A stretch of DNA of 64,000 bases, taken from positions 458,398 through 522,397 of the forward strand of contig NW_025825179.1 in the NCBI RefSeq assembly GCF_002878395.1. The letters are read 5' to 3'. Origin of the DNA: Capsicum annuum (lineage: Eukaryota > Streptophyta > Magnoliopsida > Solanales > Solanaceae). Positions 1-10,092 of this stretch are shown in pieces; within the stretch, counting starts at the first letter, position 1; each line of letters opens with the position of its first letter. The notes under the pieces are model-generated. The model saw nothing but the letters and a program-made list of their open reading frames with translations. It searched no databases and was not told the origin of the DNA. The translations under genes were made by a program, and so were the position numbers.

Positions 1-1980
1 AAGTCCACCGTTGGGTCTGTTATAGTATCAATAGGACCTAGAGTAATATAAGAAGTCATCACCGACTCCTCCTCAGTAGGTACGACCATAGATGCACAAC
101 CTATAAAATAAGACAAATACATTTAAATTATATAATATAATAATTTTCACAGTTGGATTATATTTTAAGTCAACTTCTGCAGCACATTAACAATATGTTG
201 CATCAAATTATCTATCTGTTGCATAGTTTGTAATATATGGTTAAAATTTATTTGAGTCGGGTTTAGAGAACTAGAGCAACAAATGGATAATCTGATACAA
301 AATATCAATCATCTGTTGCAATAGATTACAAATCTATTGCACCAGATGCACAAGACGAGTAAGCTATTGGGTTACATGTTATGCAACAGATGATCTATAT
401 GTCACAATAGATTACTAATATGTTACCTCAAATTACATATTTGTTGTATAATTTGTAGTAGATGTTTAATCTGTTAGATGTGGGGTTCAGAGAACCAAAG
501 CAACAGATCGGTAATCTGATGTAAGATATGTCATAACAGATTATCTATCTGTTGTACCGGTTAGCAAAGGATGGGTAATCTGTCGCAACAGATGTCCCAT
601 CTGGTGCATCAAATATAATATCTGTTGCACCAGGTATAACATCTGTTCAATATCTTTCATTGATTAAAATTGTTTTACGTGAAGAAGAAATATTGCATCA
701 TCCAGAGGGTTAAAGAGATCAGCCTTTTTGATTTTGGTATTGCTCTTTGCATCCAACCACCTAAACATCCTTGTATGAGAAACCTCATCCGGGTAATCCA
801 TTACCTGCTTTCAAAGGGGGGAATGGCTTCAAATGCCCAAGCCTAAAAAATTTAAACAAGAAGCAAGCAAAAAAAAGTCATAATAACTATATTCAATATA
901 AATTAATGACTGAGTAAACATAGTGATTAATTTTGCCATGAAAGCCCAAGAAAAGTTGTATAATGTGATCGTCCCTGAGGATAGCTTTGTTAGTAAATAT
1001 TGGACAATCAAGTAGAAGCTATCATATCCCCAGGGATAATTGTTAAATTTATCAAAATCCTCAGCACACGACAACAAATCATCTTCTATAACCTTGTTGA
1101 CGTCTCTTGCCAATATAATCGAATGGGTAAACTAAACTAAGCATAATTGCTCCCTGTACTGCTCTAGTATAGTTTATCCTTGAGATCTATCAACAAATTC
1201 AATGTTTTGTAGACACGTAGAGCAATGCCAAACAACCCATCTATTTTTTCCTTGCGTTTTCTTGCCTTGGATCTTTTGCAGGGTGGTGGTTCTTCTGGAC
1301 GATGGCATCTCAGACCCATTACTATGGTAAACTCTTGCAAGCCAAAACAAACCAGCATGTCACAGTAGTTGATCCAGATTTCATCCATCTTCCTTTTTCC
1401 CCCCTCCTTCGGATCTTTATCATCTCCCATGTACTTGATCCTGCGCTTGAAAAGACCATATACCATCGTCATAGGAAAACAAAAATGGGCAGAGGATCCT
1501 CAGGCGGCTCAAGAAAGCGTCCAAAGAAGCTCTTCTTAAAAAGTCCATCTATGTTTTTGTTCTTCATAATTTTCCTAAATTTATTAAAAATTTTCCTCAT
1601 CTGACATTTAAGTACAATTTCACCAGTTAGTTATGCTTCTGGGTTATTTATCGGCATCGCACTTGAAATCTGTCAATACTAAAAGTTTTGACAGGATCAT
1701 GTTGGTATGTCGATATTAATTCACACCTCATTGGTAATCAATTATCATCATGTTGATGATTATCCTCTTTCTCTTTCTCACTCTTTAATTCTTTCTCTTT
1801 CTCACTTTTATTTTCTTCATCACCATCTACAGGCCCTTGTCTACCTCCCTCAATATTGTTTTTATATCTCTCCTCAGTTTCACTTTGGTCAAAGCTCCTT
1901 CGAATCCCTCTATACTGTAGCCTTTTTTTTGGGTGGTCAGATATTGATCCACTTTTACTTTCTTTTCTTTTGGGAGACAT
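1..1980 (-). pseudogene. DUF1985/Ulp1-type hitchhiker gene, broken, continues past the left edge
   Basis: The likely start is the ATG at 1980, giving a charged Lys/Glu-rich N-terminus (MSPKRKESKSGS...). The DUF1985-like core follows at about 1600-937: a KCQMRKIFNKFRKIMK stretch, then WINYCDMLVCFGLQEFTIV, then YREQLCLV and FNNYPWGYDSFYL. Downstream pieces are WAFEAIPP (842-805), YPDEVSHTRMFRWLDAKSN with KKADLFNPLDDA (about 800-695), and VVHLW plus VPTEEESVMTS (about 102-1). Introns are seen at 936-843 (GC-AG borders) and about 690-103 (acceptor near 103). Damage includes frameshifts near 1475, near 1180, at the 805/800 junction and near 85, and a TAG where Trp is expected in the YREQLCLV-x-F segment. 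Family knowledge: this domain comes before a Ulp1-like SUMO-protease domain in many solanaceous proteins, and such genes ride in Kaonashi-type MULEs. The protease domain would lie left of the window, so catalysis cannot be judged. The family call rests on recalled conserved motifs. Confidence 0.72.
170..660. repeat. Palindromic ATCTGTTG/CAACAGAT repeat cluster inside the last visible intron
   Basis: Many copies of the half sites ATCTGTTG and CAACAGAT, often joined as the perfect 16-bp palindrome with one or two changes, at irregular spacing (for example 225, 290-345, 420-600). The cluster lies in the intron between the LFNPLDDA and VVHLW coding pieces of the DUF1985-type pseudogene. The same motif recurs at 2.8-5.0, 5.6-6.0, 8.2-9.0, 9.8-9.9 and 12.4-12.9 kb. 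Confidence 0.85.
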
Positions 1981-2770
1981 GTTTTACCTACAAAAAATAG
2001 CAAAATAAAAATTACATCACAATTGATGTATGCATAAATTTTAAAAAAAATACATTACAAACACCACCAATACTGATACACCAACATCCACCACCACAAA
2101 CACCACCAACCAATGCCACAAATAGTATGAATACCAATACCACCGACAGACACCACAAACACCACCAACCAATGCCACCATTAATGCCACCATGACGACC
2201 ACAAACACTACTACCACCACCACCAACACCACGAATACCATCCAATAATAGCACAACAGTCAACGGATCACTGCGATAAAAACTAGGGTTTTCTCAAGTT
2301 CTTCCTACGATTTTACCATCAAAACTCAAAATTGTAACCCCATTCTCGAAGATAATACAACTAAAATTTTTATTTTTTTATCATTTACTTAAAATCCCTT
2401 ATTTTTTATACAAAAATAACAATTATAGAACTCTTCTCGAACTCTGTTACCTACGAAGACAAAGAAACAACTGATACAAGAAAGAATGAAGTCGAAAATA
2501 AGAGCTATGTGGTCGGAAATGAGAAGAAAAGTGATCTGTTGTGAAGGGTTGAGCAATTTTTTAAGTAGTTGTTGTCTGTACTGTATTATTGAGTGAGAAT
2601 GAGAGAGAAAAGAGTGAGAACTTGAGATTTAAAATGATGAAACGTTTTGTATGGGTTGATTTATATTTTGTAAAAGAATGACAAGTTTTGAAAATGTTAA
2701 TTTGGTCTGAATTAATCTTAATTATTTTAAAAATTATAAAAGATATACGTACTTTTTAACCCTCTCATCA
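1981..2770. other. Upstream region of the DUF1985-type gene, with a CAC/GTG-rich low-complexity tract
   Basis: 2053-2245 is a degenerate CAC/ACC trinucleotide-rich minisatellite (GTG-rich on the minus strand). The rest is AT-rich, with a purine-rich GAGAGA-type stretch at 2590-2625 that could be 5' UTR or promoter of the minus-strand gene. The exact promoter is not visible and I see no other coding sequence. Confidence 0.5.
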
Positions 2771-4885
2771 TGCAATTGCCAAAAGGTTACTATTAGTCTA
2801 ACATATGAATTCAATTCAAATTGTATAAAAACAAATGTTTAACATGTTGCATTAGATTTAGCATCTGTTGCAAATTATCAATCAGATTAGGTAATCTGTT
2901 GCAACATATTATGAATCTGTTGTAAATTATCAAATAGATTAAGTCATCTATTGTCAAAGATTACCCATCTGTTGTAAATTATCAAATTGATTGTCATATG
3001 TCGCAACAGATTACCCATATGTTGTAAATTATCAAATAGGCGATGTCATCTGTTATAGTTGACCCTATGAGAACTCACCCCTAGTCTTAGATTAATCAAT
3101 GAAGTTATTAGTTGAACATATGAGGTAGTAAGAATTGATTCATCTCAGAGTATCGATCAGCAACTCTGTTCGAGAGGAATGCAATATCTTCTCATCAAGT
3201 AATTGTCAAATGACTATTAAATTGAAGTTATAGTTGACCCTATGAGAACTCACCTCTAGTCCTAGATTATTCAATTAAGGTATTAGTACCCTAGTCCTAG
3301 ATTAATCAATTAAGGTATTAGTTGAACATATGAGGTAGTAAGAATCATTTCGACTCAGAGTAATCAATCGATGACTCTGGTCAAGAGGAACACAATACCT
3401 TCTCATCAAGCAATTTCCAAATAACTAATAAATTGAAATTGTAGTTGACCCTATAAGAACTCACCTCTAGTCCTATATTATTCAATTAAGGTATTAGTAC
3501 CCTAGTCCTAGATTAATCAATGAAGGTATTAGTTGAATTGGTTCAGCTCAGAGTGATCGATCGACAACTCTGGTCGACAGGAACACAATACCTTCTCATC
3601 AACCAATTGCCAAAAGACTCAATTAAAGTTGTAGTTGACCCTATGAGAACTCACCCCTGGTCCTAGATTATTTAATTAAAGTATTAGTCTAACATATGGA
3701 CTCAATTGAAATTATATATATTCAAATGTTCAACTTGTTGCAACAGATGTCTTTTTTGTTGGATTAAATCCAATAGATTGTGTAAGTTTTTGCAACATAA
3801 TATGAATCTATTGTAAATTATCAAATAGATTAAGTCATCTGTTGTGACAGGTTACCCATCTGTTGTAAATTATCAAATTGATTGTCATATGTTGCAACAG
3901 ATTACCCATATATTGTAAATTATCAAATAGGCGCTGCCATCTATTATAGTTGACCCTATGAGAACTCACCCCTAGTCCTAGATTAATCAATGAAGGTATT
4001 AGTTGAACATATGAGGTAGTAAGAATCGATTCGGCTCAGAGTGATCGATCGATGACTCTTGTCAGGAGGAACACAATACCTTCTCATCATGCAATTGCCA
4101 AAAGACTCAATTGAAGTTGTAGTTGACCCTATTAGAACTCACCCCTACTCTTAGATTATTGAATTAAGGTATTAGTCTAACATATGGACTCAATTGAAAT
4201 TATATATAAACAAATATTCAACCTGTTGCAATAGATGTCTTTTCTGTTGGATTAAATCAAACAGATTATGTAATCTGTAGCAATATATTATGAATCTATT
4301 GTAAATTATCAAATAGATTAAGTCATCTATTGTGATAGATTACTTAATCTATTGTAAATTATCAAATTGATTGTCATATGTCGCAACAATTTACCCATAT
4401 GTTTTAAATTATCAAATAGGTGTTGACATCTGTTATAGTTGACCCTCTGAGAACTCACCCCTAGTCATAGAATAATCAATAAAGGTATTAGTTGAACATA
4501 TGAGATAGTAAGAATTGGTTCGGCTCAAAGTGATTGATCGACGACTCTGGTTGGGAGGAACGCAATACCTTCTCATCATACAATTGCCAAAAGACTCAAT
4601 TGAAGTTGTAGTTGACCCTATAAAGAACTTACCCCTAGTCCTAGATTATTCAATTAAGGTATTAGTCTAACATATGAACTCAATTGAAATTATATATAAA
4701 GAAATGTTTAACCTGTTGCAACAGATATCTTTTCTATTAGATTAAATCAAACAGATTAGGTAATATGTTGCAACATATTACACATCTATTGTAAACTATC
4801 AAACAAATTATGTCATTTGTTGTGACAGATGACCGAGCTTTGGAAATTTCCAAACAAAAATTGTCATCTGTTGCACTTAAATATT
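2770..4885. repeat. Higher-order tandem repeat array, roughly 480-500 bp unit with palindromic sub-repeats
   Basis: The phrases GTTGACCCTATGAGAACTCA, GGTATTAGTTGAACATATGAG, ACACAATACCTTCTCATCA and the ATCTGTTG/CAACAGAT half sites recur in order from about 3050, 3950, 4435 and 4615. The first block contains extra short copies (3230-3690) and the last copy is partial. Successive units differ by scattered substitutions, so the array is not recent. No coding capacity is apparent. Confidence 0.8.
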
Positions 4886-5500
4886 TTAAGATCCTTTTTT
4901 AAAGCAATTTAAGTATTTCCTGTTCGAGATTAATAAGTTAAAATACTAAGGCGGTAAAGAATATTACTCCATACTACTTGGATAACTCAAAAATCTCCTG
5001 AGTAGTCTTATTTGGTCTTTTTAATGTCACTGTCTCCTCAAAAGTTATTAATGAATATTTAAAACTTATATCTAGATACTTTCTCCTTCAGCCATAAAGT
5101 AAGACTCAATCTATCACTCTTATTTATTCTCAATTCTCTTTGTTTCTTTTTCCTCTCTTTTCTCTCTTTTTTCGAATAAGGATCATTTCATATCTCAACC
5201 AATCAATATCTTTTCTCGACTGAACTGGATGTTCTGATCCCTTATCTTTTTTGACATTGCAGGTACAGTTCACTATTGTTTTTTTCATGTCGTCTTCTTC
5301 TTTGTATGTCATTTAAATTAGATATTTACATCTGTTGCTATTAATGATTTACCCATTACCAGTTTCCTATTTATTGAGAAAATTAAAGAAAAGGTGACTT
5401 TTAAGTCTTGAATGAACGAACCATTGTTTTTATTAAAATATCCAAAAAAAAGTCATCTGTTGGGAGAACTTAAAAAGCCTTGTTGTTAGTATAGTTTTTT
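4886..5500. other. Non-coding, AT-rich; nothing recognised
   Basis: One short minus-strand open frame (5312-5130, about 60 residues, Lys/Arg-rich) lies over a pyrimidine-rich stretch and looks incidental. I see no repeat or gene signal except isolated CATCTGTTG half sites near 5329 and 5455. Confidence 0.4.
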
Positions 5501-5501
5501 A

Positions 5502-5735
5502 ATGTCTTTTGTTTGGTACTTTGGTGGTGATGTTATTGCGGGTGATAGTCGTGTTGGAACATGTGACATTTGTTTTGTGGATGGTGTTGGAATATATGGT
5601 GTTGTTTCTTTGTTGTTAATGCTGTTGGTGGTGGTGTTGCAACAGTTTCCTCAACTATTGCAACTGATGAATCAGCTGTTAGAACAGACGGAGCAACTAT
5701 TTGAAGAAATCAAACTAGTAGCAAGGCTAGTTTGA
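5502..5735 (+). CDS. Unrecognised short ORF, probable captured or decayed fragment
   Basis: A 77-codon frame with a GTG-rich N-terminal part (hydrophobic run LLLMLLVVVL) and a C-terminal helix-like part QLMNQLLEQTEQLFEEIK. The last third overlaps palindromic ATCTGTTG/CAACAGAT half sites, and part of it (EQTEQLFEE) recurs in the next tandem unit at 5875. The duplication and the repeat content argue against a conserved protein. It may be a remnant of a larger plus-strand gene in this MULE domain. I do not recognise a family. Confidence 0.2.
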   Translation: MSFVWYFGGDVIAGDSRVGTCDICFVDGVGIYGVVSLLLMLLVVVLQQFPQLLQLMNQLLEQTEQLFEEIKLVARLV

Positions 5736-6067
5736 TTTATTCCAACAGATGATCCATCTGTTGCAACATGTCAACTATCTATTTCAATGATGCCTCATCA
5801 GTTGAACAGATGGGTAATTTGTTGCATCATATGTGTCATCTGTTGATTCACTCAATTTTGTGTTACCTTTTTGTACAGACGGAGCAACTGTTTGAAGAAA
5901 TGAAACCAGTAGCAAGGCTGATTTGATTTATTCCAAGAGATAAACCATTTGTTCCTACATGTCATCCATCTATTGCAACAAATGCCTCATCGATTGAATA
6001 GATGGGTAATCTGTTGCATCAGATTGTTCATCTATTGTTTCACTTAATTTTGTGTTATCCTTTTGTA
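5684..6067. repeat. 191-bp tandem duplication (two copies)
   Basis: Copy 1 starts at ACAGACGGAGCAACTATTTG (5684) and copy 2 at the matching sequence at 5875. Both run through AGCAAGGCT, a block of CATCTGTTG half sites and TTTGTGTTA, to the TTTTGTA ending near 6067. The copies differ by perhaps one base in eight, judged by eye. Confidence 0.75.
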
Positions 6068-6174
6068 ATGTTCTTTTTGTTCTTCTCTTATTTGACATCA
6101 AATGTATTTCTCGTGTTTGCAGATAAAAGAAAGTGAAACTGGATCCACTTTTTCTCGGCTAGCATTATTCTCGG

Positions 6175-8130
6175 GTAAAGATGGGTTTGGAAGAATAAGC
6201 TGCTTGCAGATGGAACCACTTCATTTGTGGGAGGTATGTATTACTAATCAATCTATCATGAAAACACACATCCAGTACAATGATTTTGTAAATGTTTGTT
6301 ATTTACCTATTAGGCGTCAATCCTTCAAATAAGATATGGTATTTTACAGTTAAGATTATTAGGTTCGAACTAGTAAGACCTAGGGACCAAGATGGTGGTG
6401 TCGATACCCCATTACAATTTAATGACGGTTTATGGTCATATCTTTGTGTTAAGTTTGGGGAAGGGTTTAAGTTTTTGGTGGTAGTGTAAATATCCAATAG
6501 TGATTAGACCAATTTTAATGGCTTAATGGACATATTGAAAGGCCTCTAAAGCCTCGCACTGCAGCAAACAACGATGGAACCAAAAGAAATTTTCCTGGTC
6601 TAAATTTATATAGATGGGTTATTGGAGGAGACTATTATACAGCAGAAGGTGCTTAGGAGAATGCTTGTGCGGGGAGAGAGAGGTTGAAAAGGCCATATAT
6701 CATCTCAGTCCTTATTTAATAGGATACATAGGGTAGGAAGGAAATGGTAGAGAAATTGGCTGATGAAATTGACATGAAAAATGAAAAAAATGGATGAGCT
6801 GCGAATGTGAAAGTGTATCCAAAAATGAAAATCCATTAGTCGTTGAAGAAAAAAAAGAATGGTCAAGAGGAATTGAGATGGTCACTTTGCTAGAGACTGT
6901 AACTGGCGAGCATGGCCTCAACGAAGAACCACAAAATGCAGGATCAGAACTCTAAGAAAGCAGCTTCACGAGCACGAAAGGTGGTAAGATTATCGATCTG
7001 AATTGAAACCTGAACCAACTACTCCTGCATTAAAAATACGGGATCAAGCCAAGGTGGCAATTTCTCAATTTAAACTTGCATCCTATGCCTCCTGTTTATG
7101 GCTCTGGTCAGGTCAAAGGCAGTGAAAATAACAAGGCATGGGATTTTGGCCCAACTTCGAACCTTTTTGTTTCTAGTTCCATTGACCTGATCATAACCAC
7201 AAACAGAAGGCATGACATGCAAGTTAGACTTCATAAATTGACTCCTTGGCTTTTCTTATTTTTATTTCAGTAGTTGTTGGTTCAAGTTTCAATTCTGACC
7301 GAAAATCTTACCACCTTCCGTGCTCGCGAAGCTTCTTTCTTAGAGTTCTAGTCTTGCACTTTGTGAGAGTCTTCATTGAGTCCACGCTCGCTAGTTGCAT
7401 TCTTGAGCAAAGTGTCCAGCTCCAGTCCTGTTGACTATTCTTCTTTTTTTCATCAACTAATGGATTTTTATATTTGGATACACTTCCATATTTGAAGCTC
7501 ATCTATTTTTTTCATTTCTCATGTCAATTTCATTGACTAATTTTGCTACACTTTCCCTCCTACCCTGTGTTTCCTCTTAAACAAGGTCTGAGATAATATA
7601 TGGCCTTCTCTACCTCCCCCTTCGTGCACAGGTATTCTCCCAAGCGCCTTCTGTTGTATAAAAGTCTTCTCCAGTAATCCATCCATATAAGTTTAGACTA
7701 GGGCAATTTCTATTTGTTCCATCGTTATTTATTGCATTACGAGGCTTCTGAGGCCTTTCAAGAAGTCTATTGCACCATTAAAACCGGTCTAATCACTATT
7801 GGATATTTACACTGCTGCTAAAATCTTGAACCCTTCCCCAAACTTGACGCAAAAATATGAGCATAAACCGTCATTAAATTGTAATGGGGTATCAACACCA
7901 CCGTCTTAGAACCCTTCAGCCTTATCAATTCGCACCTATCAAACTAAACTGTACAATGCAAGATCTTGCTTGAAGGATCAATGTCTAATCGGTAAAAAAC
8001 TACATTCACAAAATCATTGCACTTTATGCGTGTTTGTCATGGTAGCCTGATCAATAATATACATAACTCCATGCATGAAAATGGGCTCCATTTCACGCAC
8101 CTTATTCTTCCTACCCCATCAGGACATATC
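6175..8130. repeat. Large imperfect palindrome: arms of about 0.94 kb facing each other
   Basis: The left arm (about 6175-7110) read forward matches the right arm (about 7190-8130) read in reverse complement along its whole length. Anchors are AATGACGGTTTATG (6421 and 7877 reversed), AAATATCCAATAGTGATTAG (6487 and about 7811 reversed), GAGCACG plus AGGTGGTAAGAT (6971 and about 7326 reversed) and GTCAGGTCAA-like sequence next to the roughly 80-bp centre at 7110-7190. Identity is about 80-85% by eye. Short open frames (6102-6332 and 6292-6489, including PLQFNDGLWSYLCVKFGEGF) occur in one arm and are broken in the other, so both arms are degenerate copies of one gene-like sequence that I cannot name. 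A splice-like TTTGCAG at 6115-6121 precedes the first. A distant resemblance to an N-terminal MULE transposase region is possible but unproven. Confidence 0.85.
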
Positions 8131-8164
8131 AAACAATGTTGTTTATTCATCTGCACGCATGTGA

Positions 8165-8960
8165 TAACTATTAAAAAAAAGGTTTGAAGAGCCGTGACTT
8201 TTTATCTTAACATATTCAAAATAGCTGATAAATTAAAATCTCCATCTGTTGCAACTGACGAATCAGCTGTTGGAAGAAATCAAAACATCTCCTCCAACAT
8301 ATGGTCCATCTGTCGTAACAGATAATCCATATGTTACAACAGATGGTAAATCTGTTACAACAGACCAGACGGTGTTTATTCACCTGCACGTATGTGATTA
8401 CTTCTTGCTAAAAATATTTGTTTCAATTTAGTTGTCCTATTTATAAAATCAAGAGAATATTATTATATTTTTCCAAGATTACCCCTATTATTAAATGACT
8501 ACATAAAGTATATAATTCACATTTATACTTTCAAAGCATAATTAAGAAGGCCAATTTGGTAAAATAATTGCTTAATTAATATTTTTCTTAATTGGTCTGC
8601 CAAGTCTATAGGGCCCAACTAATACAAAACGGAGGGACTATTAAAAAGAGGTAAAGAGTCGTAACTTTTTATTTAACACATTTAAAAGAGCTAATTAACC
8701 GAATACTCTATCTGTTAAAACTGATGAATCAGGTGTTAGAAGAAATCAAAACATCTCCTCCAACATATGGTTCATCTATCACAACAGATAATACATATGT
8801 TGCATCAGATGTGTCATATGTTACACATACAATCCATCTATTGCAACAGATGGTAAATCTATTTTAACAAATCATTTGTTGTACATTCAATCCATCTATT
8901 GCAACAGATACTAAATCTGTTGTGACAGATGGCTGATCTGTTGCAACAGCTCAATAATAA
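8165..8960. repeat. Tandem-duplicated block with palindromic ATCTGTTG/CAACAGAT sites
   Basis: 8165-8400 and 8641-8850 share the order ATTAAAAA..GGTAAAGAG-like, CATCTGTT, GATGAATCAG, AGAAATCAAAACATCTCC and CCAACATATGG, giving a period of about 475 bp. They are separated by the insertion-like segment 8409-8637. The tail (8780-8960) is dense in half sites, for example CTATTGCAACAGATGG and TCTGTTGCAACAG. Confidence 0.75.
8409..8637. mobile_element. Probable Stowaway-like MITE
   Basis: The segment begins TTTGTTTCAATTTAGTTGTC and ends ACAAAACGGAGGGA. The CGGAGGGA end is typical of plant Stowaway-type MITEs, whose other end reads TCCCTCCG; here the left end is degenerate. It interrupts the tandem block around it, and the interior is AT-rich. 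A relative with the phrase AAATCAAGAGAAT lies near 17866. Confidence 0.4.
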
Positions 8961-9115
8961 CTGTTGTTAACGAGTCTCAAACCATTTTGAAAAGGTGAGA
9001 AGTATTAATGTTAAATAAATTTCATAGAAAACAAAATGCCACCAGTTTGAATGTAATTAATACAATAGAGCTGAACAGTCGTGCCTTTTGGCCTGACACA
9101 TCCAGATTCAATCCT

Positions 9116-9125
9116 CTATAAATAG
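9116..9125 (+). promoter_or_regulatory. TATA box for the small coiled-coil ORF
   Basis: CTATAAATAG is a consensus plant TATA box. It lies about 220 bp before the ATG at 9336, with a pyrimidine-rich leader (9130-9230) and a good 5' splice site (GAG/GTAAG at 9236) between them. Transcription would start near 9150. Confidence 0.55.
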
Positions 9126-9335
9126 GTCCCTCCTTAATCTTCATTCTACTCAACTTTATTTATTTTTTACATTTTTATTTTCGTGTGACATCTTCAACCA
9201 CTTCTCTTCAAAGAGCATATTTCTTTCCCGTTGAGGTAAGTTTTTTTCTAGTGAAAATTTACCAGTTGGTCATATACGTTGTATTATATTTTGAACTTTT
9301 TTCTTTACATTTGTCAATTCATGCATGTTCTAGAT

Positions 9336-9545
9336 ATGGATGATCCCGTTCCAGAAATTGCTATTCTACGCGACACAGTGCAGAAACTTTAGAGGCAAGT
9401 TAATGACCTGTAGAGGGAGTTGGTTGTTGTGAGAGCGACGATGTTCAGAGAGATGCAGAGGCTGATGAGGGCCCTGCTACTGCGAGTTTATTGGACGACT
9501 GTCATTAATGATGATGATGATGATGATTATAATAATAATAATTAG
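9336..9545 (+). pseudogene. Small coiled-coil ORF with a 5' UTR intron, interrupted by two TAG codons
   Basis: From ATG 9336 (MDDPVPEIAILRDTVQKL) the frame runs 69 codons to TAG at 9543, with internal TAG codons at 9390 and 9411 (codons 19 and 26). Both stand where a Gln (CAG) would fit: L-x-RQVNDL-x-RELVVV. Leucines, isoleucines and valines at heptad-like spacing suggest a helix or coiled coil. The C-terminus has six Asp codons from a (GAT)n run and then Asn codons from (AAT)n. Upstream are a TATA box, a leader exon, and an intron at 9236-9333 with GTAAG donor and TTCTAG acceptor placed just before the ATG. The arrangement looks like a real transcription unit that has decayed. I do not recognise the family, and function is unknown. 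It lies between repeat clusters in the MULE domain, on the strand opposite to the transposase. Confidence 0.45.
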
Positions 9546-10092
9546 AATGTATTTTTTCTTTTAGCATATGTATTTTAATTTTTCTATATCGGGTCTATAC
9601 CTAATGTATTTTATTTTTCATTTAATGAAAAAATTACTTTTAGTCAACTTTGGCATTTTAATTCTTACTCAATTTTAATTCTATCTATTTCTTTTAAACA
9701 CACATACATGTTAACATATCGACGGTTGGAGGCAAGGAGCAATGTTGAATCTAGTAGCACTAGCAATTTTAGCTTTTGAGTTCTTTCAACAGATGGACCA
9801 TGTGTTGGAACAGATTGGTCATCTGTTGGGTCTCTATCAACAGATTATTTATCTGTTTTAATAGATTTATCATCTATTGGAGGAAAATATTCCAGTTTGA
9901 TGGAACTGTTGAGAATAATTGTGGTCTGTTGTATTATTTAGTTCATATTTTGCCTCTTTTTATTGATGCACAAGATATTAAAAAGGATATTTTATATATA
10001 ATAAATGATAACATTAGGTTCACAATAATGAGTTAAATATATAAAAGTCCACAACAAACAAACAACAACACAAGTTTCTGCAATTACAACGA
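9546..10092. other. Spacer with a short palindromic-repeat cluster (9776-9930)
   Basis: 9776-9930 carries ATCTGTTG/CAACAGAT half sites, including CAACAGATGG, CATCTGTTGG and TATCAACAGATT. The remainder is AT-rich, 3' of the small ORF on the left and 3' of the transposase on the right. The open frames here (such as 9776-10036) follow the repeat and are not credible genes. Confidence 0.5.

Noticed and set aside
170..660. Palindromic repeats at intervals, at first glance like a CRISPR array
   Set aside because: Spacing is irregular, repeats are degenerate, half sites occur alone, and the context is a plant intron with splice-like borders. CRISPR arrays do not occur here.
2012..2263. Gly/Val/Cys-rich frames of 71-83 codons on the minus strand
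   Set aside because: They translate a CAC/GTG trinucleotide tract; low complexity, with no motif.
6102..6489. A functional host gene in the palindrome arm
   Set aside because: Frames are short, and the second arm breaks them with stops and indels. No recognisable domain; kept as a gene-like fragment only.
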